The notes below the pieces were generated by a model. It saw nothing but the letters and a program-made list of their open reading frames with translations. It was not told where the DNA came from and did not search any database. 23,324 nt of DNA, from contig CANPZT010000010.1 in assembly GCA_947589135.1 (NCBI GenBank), forward strand, positions 1-23,324, written 5' to 3'. The position numbers were made by a program, and so were the translations under genes. Of the stretch, positions 16,249 to 23,324 are shown one piece after another. Numbering within the stretch: the first letter of the stretch is position 1; every line of letters starts with the position of its first letter. Source of the DNA: an uncultured Clostridia bacterium (GTDB lineage: Bacteria > Bacillota > Clostridia > TANB77 > CAG-508).

Positions 16249-16278
16249 AAAAATCCATAAAAAGTATGGATTTTTTTT
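16249..16278 (+). terminator. Terminator of the murF-ddl operon
   Basis: AAAAATCCATA (16249-16259) pairs with TATGGATTTTT (16265-16275) around a 5-nt loop, followed by a T-run. Confidence 0.9.
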
Positions 16279-16285
16279 AATTTTG

Positions 16286-16294
16286 TGATATAAT
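16286..16294 (+). promoter_or_regulatory. Extended -10 promoter of the DnaJ-like gene
   Basis: TGATATAAT (TATAAT at 16289-16294), just after the ddl terminator. There is no clear -35 box. It lies 33 bp before the ATG. Confidence 0.5.
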
Positions 16295-16326
16295 AACTTT
16301 ACCTATTTTATGGGAGGATGTATTAA

Positions 16327-17205
16327 ATGGTTTATAAAAATTATTACAAAATATTAGGACTAGAAACAAGTCGTGTTTCTATTGATGAAATAAAATTAGC
16401 ATATAGAGCAGCAGCAAAGAAAAATCACCCTGACTTAAATGTAGGAGATAATTTATCAGAGGAAAAAATTAAAGATATTAATGAAGCATATAGAATTTTA
16501 TCAGTACCATCATCAAAAAGAAAATATGATAGAATATGGAATTCACATTTCTCAACTACAAAAAAGGCATTTTCAGGAAAAGGACAAAAAGATGCAATTT
16601 TTAATATGTTTTTGGGAGATACAAAAAAGAATGAAAGTAAAGGAAAAGAAATACAAGTAAAAGGAGATAATATTAATACAGCAATAGATGTAAGTATTTA
16701 CGAAGCTTTTAATGGATTAGATAAAACAATATCATTAAAAACAGAGAATGGAAATCTTAAAACATATACTATCACCATACCGGAAGGAATAAAAAATGGA
16801 GAAAAGATTAGACTAGTAGGACAAGGTAAAAAAGGAAAAAATGGCGGAAAAAATGGAGATTTATTTATAAAAATAAATATAAAAGATGACATAAAATTCA
16901 AATTAAAAGGAAATGACATATATACAGATTTATGCTTAACACCATGGGAAGCAGCGTTAGGAACAAGAACTATTGTAGAATCAGTAAATAAAGAAACAAA
17001 AATATTTATTCCTCAAGGAATACAAAGTGGAGAGAAAATTAGAATACCAGGTAAAGGATATAAAAATAATGATGGAACTACAGGAGATTTAATAGCAGAA
17101 GTCAAAATAATGGTACCAAAACAATTAACAATGAAAGAAAGAGAAATGTTTGAAGAATTAGATAAAATATCAAAATTTAATCCAAGAAGTACAAAAAATA
17201 TATAA
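16327..17205 (+). CDS. DnaJ/CbpA-type J-domain co-chaperone without zinc finger
   Basis: A 292-residue protein with GGGAGGATG as Shine-Dalgarno. The J-domain is at 1-70 (KNYYKILGLE at the start, HPD at 34-36, DINEAYRILSVPSSKRKYD). A short linker replaces both the Gly/Phe region and the CXXCXGXG zinc repeats. Two DnaJ C-terminal beta domains follow (about 118-270), with TITIPEGIKNGEKIRL, GKNGDLFIKINI, IFIPQGIQSGEKIRIPGKGY and GDLIAEVKIMVPKQL. This is the class B (CbpA-like) layout. It should stimulate DnaK ATPase and deliver substrates. dnaK and grpE are not nearby, so this is probably a secondary J-protein rather than the main DnaJ. It has its own promoter and stands alone between murF-ddl and the 17312 operon. 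Confidence 0.92.
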   Translation: MVYKNYYKILGLETSRVSIDEIKLAYRAAAKKNHPDLNVGDNLSEEKIKDINEAYRILSVPSSKRKYDRIWNSHFSTTKKAFSGKGQKDAIFNMFLGDTKKNESKGKEIQVKGDNINTAIDVSIYEAFNGLDKTISLKTENGNLKTYTITIPEGIKNGEKIRLVGQGKKGKNGGKNGDLFIKINIKDDIKFKLKGNDIYTDLCLTPWEAALGTRTIVESVNKETKIFIPQGIQSGEKIRIPGKGYKNNDGTTGDLIAEVKIMVPKQLTMKEREMFEELDKISKFNPRSTKNI

Positions 17206-17219
17206 TTTACATAAAAATA

Positions 17220-17248
17220 TTGACAAAAAGCTAATTTTTAGTTATAAT
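17220..17248 (+). promoter_or_regulatory. Consensus promoter of the coupling-protein operon
   Basis: TTGACA (17220-17225), 17-nt spacer, TATAAT (17243-17248): perfect sigma-A consensus in both hexamers. It drives the 17312, 17885 and 18044 genes, with an about 57-nt leader. Confidence 0.9.
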
Positions 17249-17311
17249 AAAAAATAGAGTTGTAACAAAAGATAAGCTATGGATTAATAAACATAGAAGT
17301 GAGGTGTAAAA

Positions 17312-17872
17312 ATGGATAATATACAAGGAAAGCACTTTAGTATAACAGATCCAGAAGGAGTAAAAACTGTAATTTATCAAATTAATAAAACAGAAAAAGA
17401 ATTTCTAAAAGACTATCCAAAATATACAGTAGAAAGATTAGACCATACAGAAGAATTAATTGGAGAGTACAACAGAAAAACTTTTTATGTGAATGAACCA
17501 CAAAAAGAGGGAAATCAAATTGTAATACTATCTTTTGCAAAGGACAAGGTAGTTATTAATAATGGGGTTATAGCAGAAGATAAAATAAAAATTTCAAAAA
17601 AACCTATGCCTTTTAAATTTGATACAATTTATTCTGAAAAATCAGAATCATACAAAGAAGTTAATTATACACCAAACTTAAAAAGACCTATATCAATTAT
17701 AGACCCAGAGACTACAGAAGAAGTAAAGCCAACGCTTTATTTTGATGAAGAAACAAATGAAGTAAAAGGAAAATGTAAGTTAAAACCATATAAGTCTTAT
17801 TTTGTATTTGAAATAAGAGAAGAAAACAATAAGCTTAATTTGTTGGGAGGAAATCCAACAATTACAGATTAG
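17312..17872 (+). CDS. Unknown soluble protein, first gene of the coupling-protein operon
   Basis: A 186-residue protein that I do not recognise. A GTGAGGTG Shine-Dalgarno precedes the ATG. There is no signal peptide, membrane segment or cysteine-rich motif. The composition is charged and probably beta-rich. Two related phrases, FSITDPEGVKTV (about 9-20) and ISIIDPETTEEV (about 127-138), hint at an internal duplication of a small beta unit. It ends LLGGNPTITD. The next small gene follows after 12 nt and the VirD4-like ATPase is third, so it may be an accessory factor of that ATPase, but this rests only on operon position. Confidence 0.8.
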   Translation: MDNIQGKHFSITDPEGVKTVIYQINKTEKEFLKDYPKYTVERLDHTEELIGEYNRKTFYVNEPQKEGNQIVILSFAKDKVVINNGVIAEDKIKISKKPMPFKFDTIYSEKSESYKEVNYTPNLKRPISIIDPETTEEVKPTLYFDEETNEVKGKCKLKPYKSYFVFEIREENNKLNLLGGNPTITD

Positions 17873-17884
17873 GAGGGAATTTGT

Positions 17885-18016
17885 ATGGCAAAAATGTATT
17901 GGCCACCAGAACACACTTTTAAATATGAATTTAATAGTGAGTTAGATTTAGAAATACCTTTAAATGAAAATAAAATTTTAGAAGGTAAAAAATCACAAAA
18001 GGATGAATCTAGATAA
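17885..18016 (+). CDS. Small 43-residue protein, function unknown
   Basis: The ATG is preceded by AGGAGGGAATTTGT, a strong Shine-Dalgarno, 12 nt after the previous stop. The product begins MAKMYWPPEHTFKYEFNSEL and ends KKSQKDESR, with an acidic central part (LDLEIPLNENKI). No membrane segment. The good RBS, tight spacing on both sides (27 nt to the next start) and matching codon use support a real gene. I know no family for it. Confidence 0.65.
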   Translation: MAKMYWPPEHTFKYEFNSELDLEIPLNENKILEGKKSQKDESR

Positions 18017-18043
18017 AATAGATACAAAAGAGTAGGTGAAGAT

Positions 18044-20006
18044 ATGAACTACAAAATAGAGGGAGCAATAAGAAGAAACAGAAAAAACTTTATAATATTT
18101 GCAATACTATGGATATTTATAGCCATAGTATTTGTTTCGCCATATGCATATAGTTCTCATGTAGCAAAAGAAAATGGAACATTTAATTTAGAAATTTTTA
18201 TAAATACATTTTCATCTTCTATTTTTAATCCATTTTCTACTTTAGGAAAAGTATTTTCAAGTGGAGCTACAGAAGGATTCTTTTCAACTTTGTTAGTAAC
18301 AACAATATTTTATTCCATATTTTGCTTTATAGGACTAGTTAGATCAGCACCCAAAAATGAGTACTCTGATATTGAACATGGCTCTAGTGATTGGAGTCAA
18401 AGAGGAGAGCAATATACAATACTAGATAGAAATAAAGGAATTATATTAGCAGAAAATAATTATTTACCAGTTGACAAACGAGGAAATGTAAATGTTTTAG
18501 TAGTAGGACGGATCAGGTTCTGGTAAATCAGCTTCATATTCAATTCCAAATGCATACCAATGTTTAGGATCATATGTATTCACAGATCCAAAAGGTGAGT
18601 TATATGATAGAACGGCAGGATATTTAAAGCAACAAGGATATGAAATAAAAGTATTAAACTTAGTTAGACCACAATATAGTGATGGATATAATCCACTAAT
18701 GCATATATCATCAGAGTTAGATGTAGATGTCATAGCAAATACAGTTGTAAAAGGACAACAATCAGAAGGTGGAAAATCAGATCCATATTGGGATGATATG
18801 GCAGAGATGTTGTTAAAAGCATTAATTTATTATTTAATAGCAACTAGGCCTGAAGAAGAACAAAACTTAGCAAGTTGTGCAGAACTTGTAAGGGCAGCTA
18901 ATAGTAATGGAGGAAGTAACTTATTAACAGAGTTAATAAATCAATTACCTTATGACCATCCAGCAAGAATGTACTATAAATCAATAGAAATAGCGCCAGA
19001 AAAAACATATGGTTCAATTCTAAGTTCATTACAATCAAAATTAGGTAAGTTTGATTCTAAAGAAATTGCAGAGTTAACATCAACAGATACAATAGATTTC
19101 GAGGAAATAGGAAATAGAAAGACAGCAGTATATGTAATATCTTCAGATACACATACAGCATATGACTTTTTATTAACAATCTTTTTCTCACAAATGATTC
19201 AACAATTATATGATTTTGCAGATCAAAGTGGAGGACAGCTAAAAGAACAAACATTCTTTATACTTGACGAGTTTGCAAATATAGGTAAGATACCAGATTT
19301 TGATAAAAAGATTTCAACGTCAAGAAGTAGGAAAATATCATTTAGTGTTATTCTACAAAATATTGATCAATTAGAGGCTGTATATGAAAAATCATATGAA
19401 ACAATTATGGGAAATTGCGATACACATGTATTTTTAGGAAGTAACTCATATAAAACGGTGGAATATTTTTCAAAAGCATTAGGAGAGAAAACAATAGAAA
19501 GAGATAGTATTTCAGTTAATAGAGATAGACAAAATTGGAGAACTGGAAAGAGTGTTTCAGATCAAGTAATGGCGAGAGCATTAATGACACCAGATGAATT
19601 ACGAAGACTAGATAATGACGAATGTATTATATTTGAAAAAGGAATTAAGCCAGTAAAAGCAAATAAATTCTATTATTTCAAACACCCAATGGCAAGAAAA
19701 TTAGCATCTTGTGCAATTAGTCACAATGATATAGGAGAAATTGATAGAGGTGCATGGAGAAAATATAATCCTTATAATCCTTATACAGAGGACAAAGACG
19801 AAAAGGCAGTAGAAAATCTAAAAGTAGAATCTTTAGATGACTTATTTGATGACGAACCAATTAATAATGAACCTATTAATAAGGAATCAGTTGATAAAGA
19901 GCAAGCTCCAATATTACCACAAGGAAATGATGATGAAGAGATGTATGATTTACAGAAAGAATTAGAAGCAAAATTTGATGAACTATTTGGTCCATTAGAT
20001 GAATAA
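18044..20006 (+). CDS. VirD4/TraG-like type IV coupling ATPase, interrupted by a +1 frameshift at an in-frame CGG
   Basis: Two frames together encode one VirD4/TraG-family protein of about 653 residues. The first part (18044-18508) carries two membrane segments (about 17-37 and 80-100) and the lead-in LPVDKRGNVNVLVVG. Frame 0 then reads CGG ATC AGG TTC TGG and stops at TAA. Skipping the C at 18509 continues GSGSGKSASYSIPNA, restoring Walker A (about 155-163). VFTDPKGELYDRT follows, then Walker B FFILDEFANIGK (about 404-415, D408 E409), then SRSRKISFSVILQNIDQLE and a conserved MTPDELRRL. The tail is acidic. Such ATPases pump DNA or protein into conjugative type IV channels. No relaxase, VirB4 or pilus gene is adjacent, so the partner system is elsewhere or absent. 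A shift-free product would be a membrane stub ending just before the P-loop. Confidence 0.88.
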
Positions 20007-20033
20007 TTTAAGATAGTAAAAGTTTAATAAATA

Positions 20034-20066
20034 AAACTCATAGTATAGAACTATGGGTTTTTATTT
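20034..20066 (+). terminator. Terminator of the coupling-protein operon
   Basis: AAACTCATAGT (20034-20044) pairs with ACTATGGGTTT (20050-20060, one G-U) around a 5-nt loop, followed by a T-rich tail. Confidence 0.85.
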
Positions 20067-20167
20067 AGTTTTAAAATATTAATATAGTATTTAATAGGGT
20101 ATTCATCTGTAATAATTAGAAGAAAATGAAAATATCATATTTTTACGAAAATATTTTTGCTATATTG

Positions 20168-20196
20168 TTGCGGGAAAATAAAAAATGTAGTAAAAT
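20168..20196 (+). promoter_or_regulatory. Candidate promoter of the sbcD-sbcC-like operon
   Basis: TTGCGG (20168-20173), 17-nt spacer, TAAAAT (20191-20196), followed by AAAGGAAGG and the ATG at 20221. The start point would leave a very short leader. Confidence 0.55.
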
Positions 20197-20220
20197 AAAC
20201 AAAAAAAGGAAGGAAAAAAT

Positions 20221-21306
20221 ATGAAATTTATACATATTGCAGATATACATTTTGATAGCCCTTTTATAAATCTTTCTGATAAGGATAATATGGGGGATCT
20301 AAGGAGATTAGAACAAAGAAAAGTATTTAATAAAGTAATACAATTTATAAAGGAAAATAAAATAGAATATTTATTTATTTCTGGAGATTTATATGAACAA
20401 AAATATGTAAAAAAATCAACAATAGAATATATTAATCGTTTATTTAGAGAGATACCAAATACAAAAATATTTATTGCACCAGGAAATCACGACCCATTTA
20501 TTAAAAATTCATATTATAATCAATTTAAATGGAATGAAAATGTAAAAATATTTAATTCAAAAATAGAAAAGGTAGAAACAGAAGATGCATACATATATGG
20601 ATATGGATTTGATGATTTTTATTGTACAGATTGTAATATTGAAGATTTAGAAATAGAAAAGAAAGACAAGAAAAATATATTAATAATTCATGGAACTATA
20701 GATGGTGCAACAATAGAAGAAAAGCAATATAATTCTATGGCAAAAAGCATGTTGAAAAGCAAAAAATTTGATTATGTTGCCTTAGGGCATATACATAAAT
20801 TAGACTATAATACAGAAGAAAAACAAAGGATAGTATATCCAGGGTCTATGATATCCCTAGGATTTGACGAATTGGGAAACCATGGAATGATTGTTGGAGA
20901 GATAGATGGAGATAAGCTAAACCTAGAATTTATTAAATTAGATGAAGAAGAGTTCATAGAAATAGAACTTGACGTGACAAAATTTTATTCAAAAGCAGAT
21001 TTAATAGAAAAAATAAATTCTCTAGAAATAAAAGAGAATCAATATGTAAAAATAATATTAAAAGGAAATAGAAATTTTGAAATTAATACATATGAAATAA
21101 TAAAATTTCTTGAAAATAACAGAATTATAAAAGTAAAGGATAAAACTAAAATTGCATATGATTTAGAAAAAATATCTCATAATAATACATTAAAAGGTTT
21201 ATTTGCTAAAAATATGCTAGAAAAATTAAAAGATGAAAATTTAAATGAAGAAGATAAAAAAATAATTGAAAAGGCAATTGAAATAGGGTTAGATGCATTA
21301 GAATAG
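20221..21306 (+). CDS. SbcD/YhaO-like DNA repair exonuclease (metallophosphoesterase)
   Basis: A 361-residue protein with a double AAAGGAAGG Shine-Dalgarno. It carries the full calcineurin-like/Mre11 set of metal ligands: D8 and H10 (ADIHFDSP), D56 (ISGDLYE), N89 H90 D91 (PGNHD), H157 (IIHGT), and H190/H192 (LGHIHK). YPGSMISLGFDELG follows the phosphoesterase core. The C-terminal 120 residues form a capping and ATPase-binding region. ADIHFDSPF near the N-terminus and the length fit YhaO better than canonical SbcD (about 400 or more). It should act as a nuclease with the downstream SMC-like ATPase, processing hairpins or blocked DNA ends. Palindromes such as that at 11433-11597 are expected substrates of this enzyme class. 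Confidence 0.9.
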   Translation: MKFIHIADIHFDSPFINLSDKDNMGDLRRLEQRKVFNKVIQFIKENKIEYLFISGDLYEQKYVKKSTIEYINRLFREIPNTKIFIAPGNHDPFIKNSYYNQFKWNENVKIFNSKIEKVETEDAYIYGYGFDDFYCTDCNIEDLEIEKKDKKNILIIHGTIDGATIEEKQYNSMAKSMLKSKKFDYVALGHIHKLDYNTEEKQRIVYPGSMISLGFDELGNHGMIVGEIDGDKLNLEFIKLDEEEFIEIELDVTKFYSKADLIEKINSLEIKENQYVKIILKGNRNFEINTYEIIKFLENNRIIKVKDKTKIAYDLEKISHNNTLKGLFAKNMLEKLKDENLNEEDKKIIEKAIEIGLDALE

Positions 21307-21384
21307 GATTAGAAAATTATAGAACCAAAACATGGCTAAATGATTTAAAATAGAAGAGGATACATTAGAACAGGAGGTACTTAA

Positions 21385-23324
21385 TTGAAAATTAATGAAA
21401 TCAAAATTAATAATTATGGAAAATTAACACAAAAAGAAATTAATTTAAAAAATAAAATTAATATTATTTATGGTAAAAATGAATCAGGAAAATCTACACT
21501 TTTAAGTTTTATTAGTAATAGTTTTTATGGAATTTCTAAAAATAAAAAAGGAAAAGAATTTTCAGATTTTGATAAATATACTCCATGGATAGGTGAAGAA
21601 TTTTCTGGAAAAATTGAATATGAATTAGATAATGGAGAAAAATTTGAAATATATAGAGATTTTAGAAAGAAAAATCCAAAAATATTTAATGAAAATAAAG
21701 AAGATATTTCAAAAGGATTTAATATTGATAAAAATAAAGGAAATGAATTCTTCTATGAGCAAACTAAAGTTGATGAAGAATTATTTTTATCTACTATTTT
21801 AGTAAATCAACAAGAAGTAAAGTTAGGAAGGCAAGAACAAAATATATTAATTCAAAAATTATCAAATTTAGTAGGAACAGGAGATGATAATGTTTCTTAC
21901 AAAAGGACAATTGAAAGAATTAATAGAAGGCAATTAGATGAAATAGGAACGCAAAGATCTAGGGAAAAACCAATAAATATTATTGAAAAAGAAATAGAAG
22001 AATTAGAAAAAGAAAAACAAGAATTAGATAAATATGAAGAATTAAAATATAAAATAGAAGAAAACAAAAATAATTTAAATCAAGAAATTGAAAAATTAGA
22101 AAATGAAAATAATTATTTAAAAGAAATTAAATTATTAAATGAAAATCAAAAAATAGAAAAAGAAAAAATAAAAATAAAAGAAAATATAAAAAATGAAAAT
22201 TTAGAAAAAATAAATTTATTAAAAAATAAATTAAAAGAAATAGAAAATAATAATAAAGATATTTTAGAATTTAATAATAAAAAAATAAAAAATAATTTTC
22301 AAGAAAATAATTCAGAAAAAAATAAATTAAATAAAAAAATTATTATATTATTTTTTATTTTATTAATTATTAATATTATTCAATTTTTATTTAATAAAAA
22401 TAATTTATTTAAATATTTATTTATAGCAACAATTCCAATTTATTTAATAATTTGTTTGATTATAAAAAATAAATTAAATAAAAAAATAAAAATAAAAGAA
22501 AATAAAATAATAAATGAAAAAAAAGAAAAAATAAATTCAGAAATAAATAACTTAAAAAATGAAATTAATTTATTAGAAAAAAATAATAATGAATTAAAAA
22601 ATGAAATAAATAATTTAGAAAATAATTTTAATTTAAAAATAAATTTAGAAAAAGAAAAAATAAAAAATAAATATTCTAATAAAATAGAAAAAAATAAATT
22701 AAATAATTTACAAAATACAAATTATGAGATACAAAATATAGAAAATAAAATAAATAATAAAAAATTAGAGTTACATACATTAAATTTAGATATAAAAAAT
22801 ATAGAACCTAGATTAGAAAATATTGCTAACATTCAAGAAAAATTGGTTAACCATAAAGAAAAATTGTTAACTCTAGAAGACCTAGAAAAAAGTATGAATT
22901 TAGCAAAAGAAGTGTTAACAGAGTCCTACGAGAAGATGAAAAGTACTCTTACCCCTAAGTTTACAGAGAATCTGTCAGAAAATATTTCTAAAATAACAAA
23001 TGGAAAATATAGTAATATTCAATTTCATGACGAAAAAGGTTTAATTGTTGAATTAGAAAATGGAAATTATGTTTCTGCTATGCAATTAAGTGTTGGTACA
23101 ATTGAACAATTATATTTATCTTTAAGACTTTCTATGGTAGAAGAATTATCAGAAGAAAAAATGCCAATTATTTTAGATGAAGTTTTTGCTTATTATGATA
23201 CGGAGAGATTAAAAAATATTTTAAAATTTATAAATAATAAATTTATAAATCATCAAATTATTATTTTCACTTGTACAAATAGAGAAAAAGAAATTTTAAA
23301 TGAATTAAATATTGATTATAATTA
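21385..23324 (+). CDS. SbcC/YhaN-like SMC ATPase, 3' end cut by the window edge
   Basis: It starts at TTG (21385) with AGGAGGTAC seven bases upstream and runs open for 646 codons to the end of the window. KINEIKINNYGKLTQKEI leads to Walker A YGKNESGKSTLL (about residues 29-40). A Q-loop region VNQQEVKLG follows. The long charged coiled coil (about 200-520) is interrupted by two hydrophobic segments (about 318-333 and 345-362), a membrane hairpin as in Bacillus YhaN. The distal half has the signature LSVGTIEQLYLSLRLSMVEE and Walker B MPIILDEVFAYYD. Nearly all of the ATPase is present, so only a few residues should be missing. The coiled-coil DNA is extremely AT-rich. It forms an operon with the nuclease 78 bp upstream and would give it ATP-driven access to DNA ends. 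Confidence 0.88.
   Translation, partial: MKINEIKINNYGKLTQKEINLKNKINIIYGKNESGKSTLLSFISNSFYGISKNKKGKEFSDFDKYTPWIGEEFSGKIEYELDNGEKFEIYRDFRKKNPKIFNENKEDISKGFNIDKNKGNEFFYEQTKVDEELFLSTILVNQQEVKLGRQEQNILIQKLSNLVGTGDDNVSYKRTIERINRRQLDEIGTQRSREKPINIIEKEIEELEKEKQELDKYEELKYKIEENKNNLNQEIEKLENENNYLKEIKLLNENQKIEKEKIKIKENIKNENLEKINLLKNKLKEIENNNKDILEFNNKKIKNNFQENNSEKNKLNKKIIILFFILLIINIIQFLFNKNNLFKYLFIATIPIYLIICLIIKNKLNKKIKIKENKIINEKKEKINSEINNLKNEINLLEKNNNELKNEINNLENNFNLKINLEKEKIKNKYSNKIEKNKLNNLQNTNYEIQNIENKINNKKLELHTLNLDIKNIEPRLENIANIQEKLVNHKEKLLTLEDLEKSMNLAKEVLTESYEKMKSTLTPKFTENLSENISKITNGKYSNIQFHDEKGLIVELENGNYVSAMQLSVGTIEQLYLSLRLSMVEELSEEKMPIILDEVFAYYDTERLKNILKFINNKFINHQIIIFTCTNREKEILNELNIDYN

Overview
The window is very AT-rich chromosomal DNA from an endospore-forming Clostridia-type Firmicute, probably an uncultured gut lineage (the lineage is inferred). 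The evidence is the order tadA - SRP RNA - dnaX - ybaB - recR, a sleB-ypeB germination pair, an alpha/beta small acid-soluble spore protein, strong Shine-Dalgarno sites, and Lys/Asn/Ile/Glu-rich proteins. TGA is used as a stop (the vanW-family gene ends in TGA), so the code is not the Mycoplasma code.

Layout. 1-316 (-): truncated gene resembling phage-type BECR-fold nucleases, with its own promoter and a palindromic operator-like site. 798-873: tRNA-Arg(CCT). 921-3454: lemA and a DUF2207 membrane protein, the latter with a +1 frameshift. 3525-4757: tadA and an unknown membrane-anchored protein. 4808-4945: small SRP RNA. 5037-7764: dnaX, ybaB and recR, with recR broken by a one-base deletion. 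7822-9250 (-): a small clostridial protein and a GT28 diacylglycerol glycosyltransferase. 9479-11418: sleB and ypeB. 11433-11597: a large palindrome between convergent genes. 11598-13154 (-): VanW-family protein. 13337-13516: SASP. 13739-16213: murF and ddl. 16327-17205: a DnaJ/CbpA-type co-chaperone. 17312-20006: two unknown small proteins and a VirD4/TraG-like coupling ATPase with a +1 frameshift. 20221-23324: sbcD/yhaO-like nuclease and a partial sbcC/yhaN-like ATPase.

Functional themes are DNA replication and repair (dnaX, ybaB, recR, sbcCD-like), translation and targeting (tRNA, tadA, SRP RNA), envelope synthesis (murF, ddl, glycolipid synthase, VanW), and sporulation/germination (sleB, ypeB, SASP).

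The most striking observation is a coincidence. By my hand scan, in-frame CGG occurs only twice in the coding sequence of the window, and each occurrence sits exactly where the gene must shift +1 to restore a conserved motif (RH-GIFR in DUF2207; the Walker A motif in VirD4). CGA, CGT and CGC are used normally elsewhere. This suggests CGG is an unassigned or frameshift-inducing codon here, or that both sites carry the same assembly artefact. A third, different frameshift in recR keeps the artefact explanation open. Other notable structures are a palindrome with perfect 44-bp arms, an inverted pair of 30-bp REP-like palindromes, and a small gene whose Shine-Dalgarno lies inside a terminator-like hairpin.
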